Below are positions 17,645 through 24,203 of a stretch of 26,135 nucleotides of DNA, in pieces. The DNA is from CAISIP01 sp043759735 (GTDB taxonomy: Bacteria; Pseudomonadota; Gammaproteobacteria; Burkholderiales; Burkholderiaceae_C). The stretch covers positions 1 through 26,135 of the forward strand of contig JAYUQC010000180.1 in NCBI GenBank assembly GCA_043759735.1, given 5' to 3'. The notes beneath the pieces were generated by a model that was not told the DNA's origin, made no database searches, and was given only the letters and a program-made list of their open reading frames with translations. Each line of letters starts with the position of its first letter. Within the stretch, counting starts at the first letter, position 1. The translations under genes and the position numbers were made by a program.

Positions 17645-18061
17645 CTATGCTTCCCACGGATTGATGACCGGAACATTGGCTGCCGCATAGGGTGCTGCAT
17701 CGCGTGACGCCACGATGAAACCTCGCGAGGCCGCAATCGCGGCAATGTAGCCGTCAGGTGTTTGAAATCCTCGTCCGGCGACCTTGGCTGTCACGGCCAG
17801 CTCGGCATAGTGCCGTGCGGCATCGATGTCGAATGGAAGCACCCGATCCCTGAATAGACCCATCATACCGTCAAGGATCTGTGCCCACATGTCCTTGCGC
17901 TTGCCGGCCGGGAGCGCCACGATCCCAAACAGCAGCTCGGCCAATGTCACGCTGGACAAGTACAGAGTTTCGGCTGCTTGATTGTTCAGCCAAGCCCGCA
18001 CAGCCGGGTGCGGCTCGGGTTTCATTGCCTCGGAAACGACGTTGGTATCGAGAACGATCAT
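17645..18061 (-). CDS. vapC: PIN-domain toxin (VapC/FitB type)
   Basis: The 138-residue protein is a PIN-domain ribonuclease of the FitB-like VapC group. The acidic metal-binding residues are visible: D5 in MIVLDTNVVSE, E42 in SVTLAELLFGI, D103 in TPDGYIAAIA and D121 in IVASRDAAPY. VapC toxins cleave tRNA or rRNA when freed from their antitoxin (family knowledge). The start overlaps the antitoxin stop by ATGA, so the pair is translationally coupled. Length and motifs are intact, so the system looks functional. Its gene order, antitoxin first, is the usual one. Confidence 0.93.
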   Translation of the reverse strand: MIVLDTNVVSEAMKPEPHPAVRAWLNNQAAETLYLSSVTLAELLFGIVALPAGKRKDMWAQILDGMMGLFRDRVLPFDIDAARHYAELAVTAKVAGRGFQTPDGYIAAIAASRGFIVASRDAAPYAAANVPVINPWEA

Positions 18062-18312
18062 TCAAACCGCAGTGGCTCGGCCGGTGTCTTGTCTCTCACT
18101 TGCTGAAAGACCTCGAAATCCTCCTTCGTAAGGCCTACCTTGCGACCCAGTGCCGCAAGGGCTTCACCCAAGCGAACGCGCGTTTCTGGTTTGACCGCGC
18201 TTGCCAGAATCTCGCGGACTTCTGCCTCGGTGCTGCGCCCATGTTGAGCGGCTTGCACCCGTAACGCGCGATGTACGTCATCGGGCAGATTGCGTACTGT
18301 CAGCATTGCCAT
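18058..18312 (-). CDS. vapB: Ribbon-helix-helix antitoxin (VapB/FitA type)
   Basis: The 84-residue protein has a FitA-like N-terminus (MLTVRNLPDDVHRALRVQAA), the ribbon-helix-helix DNA-binding fold, followed by STEAEVREILASAV and a C-terminal tail that should wrap the toxin. The ATG at 18312 is chosen because GAGGTG lies six bases upstream; an in-frame ATG at 18306 would sit too far away. It probably represses its own operon through sites just upstream, where a 9-bp direct repeat lies (18331-18348). Confidence 0.92.
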   Translation of the reverse strand: MAMLTVRNLPDDVHRALRVQAAQHGRSTEAEVREILASAVKPETRVRLGEALAALGRKVGLTKEDFEVFQQVRDKTPAEPLRFE

Positions 18313-18324
18313 AGCGTCACCTCA

Positions 18325-18579
18325 TTAAGTTGCATTCGATGCATTCATTTTGATATTTTGAATGCGCTTCTGCAAGATGTCAAACACTCGTGAAATCACC
18401 AACTCGCGCAAGGCAGATTCACACGGGCGGCCAATGCGCGGGTGATGTTCAAGAATATGCAGTGCGTCCGTGATGCGGTCGACGATGTGCACCGCGTCGT
18501 CGGGGAATTGCTCAAGCAAGAAGTCCACCAGGCACTCGAGATCGTCTGCCGCCGACGCACCCAATACCCATCGCGTCAT
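18325..18579 (-). pseudogene. Truncated ParE/RelE-family toxin, no antitoxin
   Basis: The first ~64 residues follow the ParE family: an N-terminal strand, the helical hairpin DLECLVDFLLEQFPDDAVHI, then ILEHHPRIGRPCESALRELVISR. In intact members this is followed by the GYVALYR-like strand and the ILALRHQRE-like end. Here these are replaced by VFDILQKRIQNIKMNASNAT and a stop, so the C-terminal strands needed for activity and antitoxin binding are missing. No ParD-like gene lies upstream, where an antitoxin would normally overlap the start; only a 12-bp palindrome (CCGAAATTTCGG, 18587-18598) is there. It is probably a decayed orphan toxin. The intact start region leaves some chance of a short expressed protein. 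Confidence 0.7.
18331..18348. promoter_or_regulatory. Direct repeat upstream of vapB, candidate autoregulatory operator
   Basis: Two adjacent 9-mers, TGCATTCGA and TGCATTCAT, lie 19-36 bases upstream of the vapB ATG. FitA/VapB-type antitoxins bind repeated or inverted sites near their own promoter. The repeat overlaps the last codons of the truncated parE frame. The role is inferred from position only. Confidence 0.35.
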
Positions 18580-18693
18580 CCGTTACCCGAAATTTCGGAT
18601 TTCAGGCCAATATGTTGAACTGGTATTGAATCCGAGAAAGTAGTGAACGCGCAAGTGTGTTGCATTGCAAGACTTGACCCTAAAGCCCCCTTT

Positions 18694-19095
18694 TCAGGGC
18701 TCACCCTGGCCTGGCGCTCCATCGCCGCTGTAATCAGCCTGATCCAGGAAAGCGACAAGGATGCTTTCAAGCTGCGGCAATTGGGATTCGACCGTCGTCC
18801 AGACAATCGCGGTATCAACTCGAAAATACTCGTGGGTCAACACAATTCGCATGTCGTAGGCTTCGCGACACTGCTGCCACAGACTGCGATTCGTCTGCTC
18901 CAAGGAAGGCTCAAGCCGCAAGATGTGGCTGGCAGCTTCGCCGATCACCACGATGCTCTCGATGACTGCTCGCTGCGTTTTTCCATCGAGCAAAAATTCG
19001 TCTTTGCCGAGGTCACCAATATCCGATCTGGCGTTGCCAATCGCTTCCAGCATGTCCTGCACGCGATCAGGTACACGCCGCCGAATTCGACTCAT
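18694..19095 (-). CDS. hepT: HepT-like HEPN ribonuclease toxin (DUF86)
   Basis: The 133-residue helical protein carries the HepT signature R-X4-H-X-Y at residues 83-90 (RIVLTHEY), the HEPN RNase active site and the tyrosine that is AMPylated by the partner. Other family-like segments are RAVIESIVVIGEAASHIL and VDTAIVWTTVESQLPQLESI. In characterised pairs the MntA antitoxin transfers AMP units to this tyrosine and silences the RNase (family knowledge). The start overlaps the mntA stop by ATGA. All key residues are present, so the pair looks functional. Confidence 0.93.
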   Translation of the reverse strand: MSRIRRRVPDRVQDMLEAIGNARSDIGDLGKDEFLLDGKTQRAVIESIVVIGEAASHILRLEPSLEQTNRSLWQQCREAYDMRIVLTHEYFRVDTAIVWTTVESQLPQLESILVAFLDQADYSGDGAPGQGEP

Positions 19096-19385
19096 ACCGC
19101 AATCGCCTCTCGAAGCACGCTGGCCCGGAATCGCTCATGAAGCGACATGGGTGTTTGTATGTCGGCCCTGACGCCAAGAATTTGCTCGATTTCGCGCTTG
19201 ATCCTGACCAGGCTGACGAGCGTCGTTCTGCCGTCGATCGGATCGACCAGGATGTCGAGATCACTGTCGTCGGTATCCTCTCCGTACAGTACCGAGCCGA
19301 AGATGCGTGGATTACATGCGTCGTTGCTATATACGGCACGTCGGATGGCATCTCGATGCGATTGAAGGGCCACTGAAGGTTTCAT
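19092..19385 (-). CDS. mntA: MntA-like minimal nucleotidyltransferase antitoxin
   Basis: The 97-residue protein has the minimal nucleotidyltransferase motif G-S-X10-D-X-D: G30, S31, D42 and D44 in FGSVLYGEDTDDSDLDILVD, with a likely third acidic residue D75 in GVRADIQTP. It should AMPylate the adjacent HepT toxin. The ATG at 19385 (MKPSVALQSHRDAIRRAV) is preferred over one at 19502, whose extension crosses a strong hairpin and has no family resemblance. No Shine-Dalgarno is obvious. The order mntA-hepT with ATGA overlap is the usual arrangement. Confidence 0.9.
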   Translation of the reverse strand: MKPSVALQSHRDAIRRAVYSNDACNPRIFGSVLYGEDTDDSDLDILVDPIDGRTTLVSLVRIKREIEQILGVRADIQTPMSLHERFRASVLREAIAV

Positions 19386-19457
19386 GGGAGCAGGCTTGGC
19401 AAAGGGAGAATCACAATTAGACCATTGTTCAGTTCCACCCAGACTCATTTCGTCATA

Positions 19458-19483
19458 GGGGACAGCCGTTATCGGCTGTCCCC
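19458..19483. repeat. Strong hairpin upstream of mntA
   Basis: A perfect 11-bp stem, GGGGACAGCCG/CGGCTGTCCCC, closes on a TTAT loop. It lies 73 bases upstream of the mntA start. It lacks a U-run, so it is not a typical terminator. The sequence just after it (CACCACCCGGCATGCCGG) reminds me of flanks of group II introns or related mobile elements, but that is memory only; no reverse transcriptase is present. Confidence 0.6.
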
Positions 19484-19611
19484 CTGCTACACCACCCGGC
19501 ATGCCGGTGAGGACCGGGCGGTTCGAGCGGGCGGCTCCAAGCGTTCACAAAAGAGAGACATCATGCGCGCAAAGGCGCTTGCGGCATTGATGGAATGATG
19601 GGCAAGCAAAT

Positions 19612-19680
19612 ATGAGCAAACGCATCCGGGTCGCCGAACTGCCCAAGTTCGACGCCGCACCGTAGCTCGACAGCGCGGCA
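19612..19680 (+). pseudogene. Remnant of a HigA-like addiction-module antitoxin
   Basis: The frame from ATG 19612 reads MSKRIRVAELPKFDAAP, then a TAG at 19663, then LDSAA. This resembles the N-terminus of HigA-type addiction-module antidote proteins (RIRxAELPxFD..xYLDS pattern, from memory). After the stop the match fades, so the rest of the gene is lost. No toxin partner remains in front of it. Confidence 0.4.
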
Positions 19681-19806
19681 ATCCGAACAGCCCGATTGCC
19701 GATGGCGATCGGTGCTGGTACGGGTTCAGGTCGCCAGCCGATCGACGACGTTCCGCCCGGCTTGCATGATCAGGCACAGGCCTTGATCGGGCCGGGTCAG
19801 CATCTA

Positions 19807-20000
19807 CAGGTCACCGCACGCGGAGAGTAGGTGTGCGCCATGGCGTGCAGGATGGCAGTCTCGGCCACCTCGCAGGCCGCACGCAACTCTTCGATCAAGA
19901 ACTGCGTGCCTTCGAGCGGATCGGTCGTGAAGCCCCGCAGCGGCATGCCGCGCAGCATCTGGCTGCTCCGGGGCCACCAGCATCGACGGGTAGCTTCTGG
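19807..20000 (-). pseudogene. Broken minus-strand coding remnant, family unknown
   Basis: One minus-strand frame reads SSQMLRGMPLRGFTTDPLEG, then QFLIEELRAACEVAETAILH and AMAHTYSPRAV, with the even amphipathic look of real protein. It stops near 19800. A different frame then gives MLTRPDQGLCLIMQAGRN before another stop near 19734. This suggests a frameshifted, partly deleted gene. I do not recognise the family. Confidence 0.3.
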
Positions 20001-20045
20001 GCCAGCGAGAGACCAGGTATTTACGTGTGCCTAGTGGCGGGGCTC

Positions 20046-20840
20046 CTATTCGGCCTGCGCCGTCAGCGACTTGATGGCGCTGCCGCGCCGGTGCTGCAGC
20101 GGCCCATACCACGCCATCGCCTGCGAGCGCGTGTTGTCGGTATCGGTCATGATGCCGATCAGCAGCAGCGCTCCGGGCGGTTCACCAAAGGCCTGGATGA
20201 AATCGGCCTGCACATCGCGTTCATAGTCCAGCCACTGGCTCAAGCGCTGGGCGCCTGACTCCATGACTAGTTTGCGGACCCGGTCGGTGCGGGGGTTGTG
20301 CACCACCGTTCCAGGCGCCCGGCCATTGCTCCAGACATACATCAGTGTTGCGTAGGGTAGCGGCTCGCCGGTCAGCACTTCCGACAGTTCCGACAAGGCG
20401 GCGTTCTTGGCCGAGAAACGGGACCGGTCACCCTCGAACGCCAGCACCAGGCGTACCGGCGAGTCATCGGCATCGCGCTGCGCCATGTCGGCGCCCGCGA
20501 CCAACGCAGGCACCAGCCAGGAGAACCGCAGTTGCCCGAGTTCGGCCGGCTCGATGCGCACTTTCTGGCGCACCATGCTGGCCGAGGCCTGGGAGCGCAC
20601 CATGATCGCGTCGCGGCCTTCTTTGCGCGCATGGCGGTATTCGCTTGCGCGCTTGCCGGGGAAAGGCTGGTGCTGCCAACCGGTCGGGTCGACCGATGGC
20701 AATGATGCGGCAGCCCAGGGGCTGCGCGCCAGTTGATCGTTGTTGTCACCAACATTGGTCGTCGAGCAGGCCGACAACAGCGACAGTGCTCCGGCCAGAC
20801 AGCCGGCGCGGATGATTTGGGGTAGGAGGCGATGATCCAT
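20046..20840 (-). CDS. DUF3047-family lipoprotein
   Basis: The 264-residue protein begins with a lipoprotein signal, MDHRLLPQIIRAGCLAGALS, and the lipobox LSAC with the lipidated cysteine at residue 25. The rest matches DUF3047, a family of unknown function: RIEPAELGQLRFSWLVP, DDSPVRLVLAFEGDRSRF, GEPLPYATLMYVWSNG, NPRTDRVRKLVMESG and the end segment GIMTDTDNTRSQAMAWYG. It should be anchored in the outer membrane facing the periplasm. The ATG at 20840 is preferred (20849 is possible) because the longest frame would start inside the porin terminator at 20887-20919. No Shine-Dalgarno is clear. It lies downstream of the porin gene on the same strand but behind its terminator. Confidence 0.88.
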   Translation of the reverse strand: MDHRLLPQIIRAGCLAGALSLLSACSTTNVGDNNDQLARSPWAAASLPSVDPTGWQHQPFPGKRASEYRHARKEGRDAIMVRSQASASMVRQKVRIEPAELGQLRFSWLVPALVAGADMAQRDADDSPVRLVLAFEGDRSRFSAKNAALSELSEVLTGEPLPYATLMYVWSNGRAPGTVVHNPRTDRVRKLVMESGAQRLSQWLDYERDVQADFIQAFGEPPGALLLIGIMTDTDNTRSQAMAWYGPLQHRRGSAIKSLTAQAE

Positions 20841-20886
20841 TGCATGCATGGAGTAGTGGCAGGTCGGTCCTGCGGAAGATCGGCGG

Positions 20887-20919
20887 AAAAAAACCCGCTG
20901 TGTTTCCACAGCGGGTTTT
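20887..20919 (-). terminator. Rho-independent terminator of the porin gene
   Basis: A perfect 13-bp stem, AAAACCCGCTGTG/CACAGCGGGTTTT (20890-20902 and 20907-20919), encloses a 4-base loop. On the minus strand it is followed by a run of T (plus-strand A-run 20887-20893). It lies 43 bases past the porin stop. Confidence 0.95.
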
Positions 20920-20962
20920 CAAATCATCAGACACTCACACTGGCCAAAAGCCAGCGCGGGGA

Positions 20963-22027
20963 TCAGAAGTTGTGGACCAAGCCAACACCATAGTTCTGCA
21001 CTTTGACGGTCGATATACCAGCAGCAACTGGATCGGTCTCGCCACGCAGATAAGCAGCATACACATAGGTACGCTTGCTCAGGTCATACTTGCCCATCAA
21101 GGTCAAGCCAGTCGAATCAGACACCTTGTTACCTGCAATTTTCTGCTTTTCAGCAGCATACGCAACCGTCACCGAGGCTGCACCCAAAGGCATTACAGCG
21201 CCGATCGAGTAACCAGTGTCCTTACCAGCGGTAGTACGGTTCTTGCCGTTTTCGAACATGGCGTACAGTTTGGCTGCACCGAGGTCATATGAGCCGCCAA
21301 GCACTGTGTTAGTGGTAGTCCGGGCCGCACCGGTGTCTTTGTTCGACTGGAAGCCGATGCCAGCAGCCAGAGGACCATTAGCGTAGTTGGCCATCACACC
21401 AAGCGCACGACCAGCGCTGGTGGCGGCGGTCTTGTTCTCACCTGGAGCCCACATGGCGGTGACGCCAAAGCCACCCATTGACGGGGTCGAGTACAGAACG
21501 GCGTTGTTTTGACGGCCGACACAGTCACCCGTACCGCCAGCGCCGAGGCCGACAGTACCGCAGCCAACGTTGAATGCATAGCCCATAGCCGAGTAACCGG
21601 AGTAACCGGCAGCGTCATACATAGCGTACATGTTGTCGGTAATGTCATACTGACGGCCGACGGTCAACGCACCAAAACCACCCGACAGGCCAACCCAAGC
21701 CTGACGATGGAACTGACGAGCAGCAGCGGAAGCGGCGCCGTCGTCAACGTTGAAGCCCTGCTCCAACTGGAAATTGGCTTTCATGCCACCACCGAGGTCT
21801 TCGGAACCGCGCAGGCCCCAACGGCTACCGGTGTGACCACCTGAACGGATTAGTGCACCACCGTCGGTAGTAGCACCAGTCACAGGGACACCTAGAGCGT
21901 TAGGCGTATTTGACGTCTTGTTGCTGGCCAGGGAAGCGTCGATACGACCATACAGGGTCACCGACGATTGAGCAGAAGCTGCGCCAACTACGGCCAGTGC
22001 AGCAATCGCTACGAGTGTCTTTTTCAT
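20963..22027 (-). CDS. Gram-negative trimeric porin (Omp32-like)
   Basis: This is an outer-membrane beta-barrel channel of the betaproteobacterial porin family. The 354-residue precursor starts with MKKTLVAIAALAVVGAASA (signal peptide) and then SSVTLYGRIDASLA, the classic first strand. Further family segments are SRWGLRGSEDLGGGMKANFQ, LEQGFNVDDGAAS, GLSGGFGALTVGRQYD and the C-terminal NYGVGLVHNF with terminal Phe, the recognition signal for barrel assembly. The ATG at 22027 has GGAG nine bases upstream. Codon use is visibly less GC-biased than the neighbours, common for highly expressed porins. It is a single-gene unit with its own terminator and a long upstream region. Confidence 0.95.
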   Translation of the reverse strand: MKKTLVAIAALAVVGAASAQSSVTLYGRIDASLASNKTSNTPNALGVPVTGATTDGGALIRSGGHTGSRWGLRGSEDLGGGMKANFQLEQGFNVDDGAASAAARQFHRQAWVGLSGGFGALTVGRQYDITDNMYAMYDAAGYSGYSAMGYAFNVGCGTVGLGAGGTGDCVGRQNNAVLYSTPSMGGFGVTAMWAPGENKTAATSAGRALGVMANYANGPLAAGIGFQSNKDTGAARTTTNTVLGGSYDLGAAKLYAMFENGKNRTTAGKDTGYSIGAVMPLGAASVTVAYAAEKQKIAGNKVSDSTGLTLMGKYDLSKRTYVYAAYLRGETDPVAAGISTVKVQNYGVGLVHNF

Positions 22028-22517
22028 TTCAATTTTCTCCAAGGTTAAACATAGGGCTCCGGTTTGAGGTCTTCGGAACCCCGGGCCAACCTCCTGTTCA
22101 AGGAAGTTGACTGTATTGCACCAGACGAGCGCCGGTTTGGCAAAGATATGACCCCAAAAATAATAGCGGCAGCCGGTTTTCGTTGCTGACGTGCAACAAA
22201 CACGGGCGCCAGGCGCTTTCCCTCTTGCACCGGTGTCTGTCGGGGGTATTACAGCCATCGGGAAGTACCTTGCTTCAGCGTACGAAAACATGCCGTCGCA
22301 GCCCAAGACCGGCGTGCCAGCCAAATTCTGCCATCCTCGGACCATCAGCTTGCCCGACCGCAGCCAATCTACCACCGATTGGCTGCGAGCCAAGGCCCGA
22401 TCACACTATATCTGCAGCCGAATTCTGCAGCCCGAATAGCGACGAAGTGGCGGTGCAGAGAAGTTGAAAAGAACCACTTGTCATACAATTTATTCAACCA
22501 TTTCCCGAAGTGTCCAC
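22028..22517. promoter_or_regulatory. Long upstream region of the porin and Phd-like genes
   Basis: This ~490-base divergent region must hold the porin promoter (minus) and the promoter of the Phd/PIN pair (plus). It is more A/T-rich than its surroundings. I see a perfect hairpin at 22359-22387, a small palindrome GTTGCTGACGTGCAAC (22182-22197) and a CTGCAGCC direct repeat near 22413-22431. No -35/-10 pair stands out and no gene is apparent. Confidence 0.5.
22359..22387. repeat. Perfect 11-bp inverted repeat upstream of the porin
   Basis: CGCAGCCAATC (22359-22369) and GATTGGCTGCG (22377-22387) form a perfect stem around a 7-base loop. There is no adjacent U-run, so an operator or RNA structure is more likely than a terminator. 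It lies 330 bases from the porin start and about 130 bases from the Phd-like start. Confidence 0.6.
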
Positions 22518-22757
22518 ATGACCGCCGTAACCTCCCGCGAGGTCATCCATAACTTTTCCGCTGTCGCCGCGCGCGTCGCCGCCGGTGAGGAATTGACCGT
22601 CACACGTTATGGCAAACCGGTGCTGAAGCTGGTTCAAGTCCCGTCAACCGCGTTAGGCCTGCAAGAGCGGCAGGCCCTGGTACGCAAGGCCATGTCATTT
22701 CGCATGACACGCCCCTTTGGCAAGCAGTTTGAGCGCAGCGATGCCTACGACGCCTGA
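22518..22757 (+). CDS. Phd/YefM-family antitoxin
   Basis: The 79-residue protein has the Phd/YefM N-terminal domain: MTAVTSREVIHNFSAVAARV followed by GEELTVTRYGKPVLKLV. This dimeric fold binds the operon's operator, while the C-terminal tail (MSFRMTRPFGKQFERSDAYD) should bind and neutralise the toxin. The ATG at 22518 is chosen from family length; a longer frame from 22464 has no resemblance to the family. The end overlaps the toxin start by 17 bases. Confidence 0.88.
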   Translation: MTAVTSREVIHNFSAVAARVAAGEELTVTRYGKPVLKLVQVPSTALGLQERQALVRKAMSFRMTRPFGKQFERSDAYDA

Positions 22758-23184
22758 AACGCCGTGGTCGGTCGATACCAACATCCTTGTTTATGCCACA
22801 GCGATCGATGCTCCGGTTTCCAAACAGCGTGTTGCGCAGGACCTGCTGGAGCGGCTGTTCCTGAGCGCACAAGGCTGCCTTGCGGGCCAGGTGCTCAGCG
22901 AATACCGGAGCGTTGTCTTGCGCAAAAGAACCATGACACACGCCGCCGCGTTTGAAACCGTCAGCACGTGGTCACAGGCAGGTCGGGTTCTTGGCGTATC
23001 CGCATCAGCCTACACGCGGGCAAGGAAGTTGACAGCCAGGCACAAATATCAGGTCTGGGATGCACTGATCATTGCCATCTGCGCAGAACACGGCATCAAG
23101 ACGCTGTACTGCGAAGACGCCGGTTCATTGAAGCGCCCACTGGGTGTTCACGTGGTGAATCCTTTTGCCGCATTGGAGAATTGA
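22741..23184 (+). CDS. PIN-domain toxin (VapC-like) paired with Phd antitoxin
   Basis: The 147-residue protein is a PIN-domain ribonuclease with acidic residues D12 (WSVDTNILVYA), E54 (QVLSEYRSVV), D108 (YQVWDALIIAICAEHG) and D126 (TLYCEDAG). It differs clearly from the FitB-type VapC at 17645, so the two are separate acquisitions. The ATG at 22741 (MPTTPETPW) gives a 17-base overlap with the antitoxin; an upstream alternative at 22717 has no support. Its stop (TGA 23182-23184) shares one base with the coq7 ATG, and the coq7 Shine-Dalgarno (GGAG 23175-23178) lies within the toxin's last codons. The pair is intact. Confidence 0.92.
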   Translation: MPTTPETPWSVDTNILVYATAIDAPVSKQRVAQDLLERLFLSAQGCLAGQVLSEYRSVVLRKRTMTHAAAFETVSTWSQAGRVLGVSASAYTRARKLTARHKYQVWDALIIAICAEHGIKTLYCEDAGSLKRPLGVHVVNPFAALEN

Positions 23185-23804
23185 TGCGCGATGCACTCTT
23201 GATCACCGCAGACGCAGCTTTGCGTACACTTTTCGCCACACCAAGGGCTTCCAGGGCCTGTCCCACGTTGCCGCACCAGGCCACGGAATTGACAACGCTG
23301 GAGAAAAACGAGGCCGGGGCACTGATGCGTGTCAACCACGTTGGCGAGGTCTGTGCCCAGGCGCTGTACACGGCACAGGCGCTGGCGACGCGCAACCCGG
23401 CCCTGCGCCGCCATTTCATCCGGGCCAGCGCCGAGGAAACCGATCATCTGGCCTGGACGCGGCAGCGGCTGGACGAACTGGGCAGCCGCCCGTCACTGCT
23501 CAATCCGCTGTGGTACGCCGGCTCCTTTGGCCTGGGCCTGCTGGCCGGGCGCCTGGGTGACAGGGTCAGCCTGGGTTTTGTCGTGGAAACCGAAAAGCAG
23601 GTCGAAGCCCATCTGGAGCGCCACATGCAACGCTTGCCTGCAGCCGATCATGCGTCGCGCGCCATCGTCGCGCAGATGAAGGACGACGAAGCCCGCCATG
23701 CGCGCGAAGCCCAGGATGCCGGGGCATTGGGCATGCCGGCGCCGGTGCGCTCGCTGATGCGCGCCGCCGCCAAGGTGATGACCACCGTCGCACACCGCGT
23801 CTGA
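23184..23804 (+). CDS. coq7: Demethoxyubiquinone hydroxylase Coq7
   Basis: Coq7 is a membrane-associated di-iron monooxygenase that performs the last ring hydroxylation in ubiquinone synthesis. The 206-residue protein has the repeated ferritin-like motifs: LEKNEAGALMRVNHVGEVCA with ligand E55, the first ExxH (E85-H88 in SAEETDHLAW), E137 in VETEKQVEAHL and the second ExxH (E169-H172 in KDDEARHAREA). A hydrophobic stretch (YAGSFGLGLLAG) is the expected membrane-contact helix. GGAG lies five bases before the ATG. The start overlaps the PIN toxin stop by one base, so coq7 may be read from the toxin-antitoxin promoter; no separate promoter is visible within the toxin gene. Confidence 0.95.
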   Translation: MRDALLITADAALRTLFATPRASRACPTLPHQATELTTLEKNEAGALMRVNHVGEVCAQALYTAQALATRNPALRRHFIRASAEETDHLAWTRQRLDELGSRPSLLNPLWYAGSFGLGLLAGRLGDRVSLGFVVETEKQVEAHLERHMQRLPAADHASRAIVAQMKDDEARHAREAQDAGALGMPAPVRSLMRAAAKVMTTVAHRV

Positions 23805-23840
23805 CGGCGGTTGCGCCTGCCAGCGCCGCGACGCAAAACT

Positions 23841-23922
23841 CAAGAGAAAACGCCGGGCCGTCCCCAAGTTTTCTTGCATCCCTTCGGGAGGCCAGACGCG
23901 AAGCGGCTGGGCGGGGGCGCTC
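23841..23922. repeat. Dispersed repeat, copy D (inverted, diverged)
   Basis: The sequence keeps the GAAAACGCCGGGCCGTCCCC block, AAGTTTTCTTGCA, the C/G-rich middle and the closing GGGGGCGCTC of copy C, with many changes in the hairpin arm. It fills the gap between the convergent coq7 and DUF1640 genes. Confidence 0.85.
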
Positions 23923-23925
23923 TCC

Positions 23926-24189
23926 TCACTGGCTCAGTAGTTTGGCCAGCACGGCAATGATGCCACCTACGACAAAGCCCAAAATCCATTTGATCTGGCT
24001 GACTTCGGTCCTGAGCACCGCCAGGTCGGTTTTCAGTGGCGCCAGCGCCGCATCAAGGTCTTTCACCGTAACCAGGTCCTCCTGCGCCTCGGCGATCACC
24101 CGAACCACCGCCTCAGCCTGCTCAGCGGTAAACCCGGCCGACTTGAGCTTGTCGGCGACGCGAAGGGAATCGAAGGTAATGGTCGCCAT
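23926..24189 (-). CDS. DUF1640-type coiled-coil membrane protein
   Basis: The 87-residue protein matches the short DUF1640/CCDC90-like form: MATITFDSLRVADKLKSAGF, then TAEQAEAVVRVIAEAQ, a coiled-coil stretch with heptad character (KDLDAALAPLKTDLAVLRTE) and a single C-terminal transmembrane helix (WILGFVVGGIIAVLAKLL). It is probably anchored in the inner membrane with the coiled coil in the cytoplasm. Function is unknown in bacteria. GAGGTAG lies about ten bases before the ATG. It lies 14 bases downstream of the OsmC-family gene on the same strand and may be cotranscribed with it. Confidence 0.87.
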   Translation of the reverse strand: MATITFDSLRVADKLKSAGFTAEQAEAVVRVIAEAQEDLVTVKDLDAALAPLKTDLAVLRTEVSQIKWILGFVVGGIIAVLAKLLSQ

Positions 24190-24203
24190 GTCGCGAATCT
24201 ACC

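Larger units (their letters stand above)
19386..20045. other. Decayed accessory region without an intact gene
   Basis: No complete gene is found in this ~660-base stretch. It holds the hairpin at 19458-19483, a stop-interrupted antitoxin-like fragment at 19612-19680, and a minus-strand frame near 19807-20000 that reads like broken coding sequence. Open frames of 60-100 codons here lack start signals and family features. The mix suggests a graveyard of small mobile or toxin-antitoxin genes. Confidence 0.6.

Noticed and set aside
19458..19520. Group II intron
   Set aside because: Only a vague resemblance of the flank from memory; no intron-encoded reverse transcriptase and no domain V-like structure were seen.
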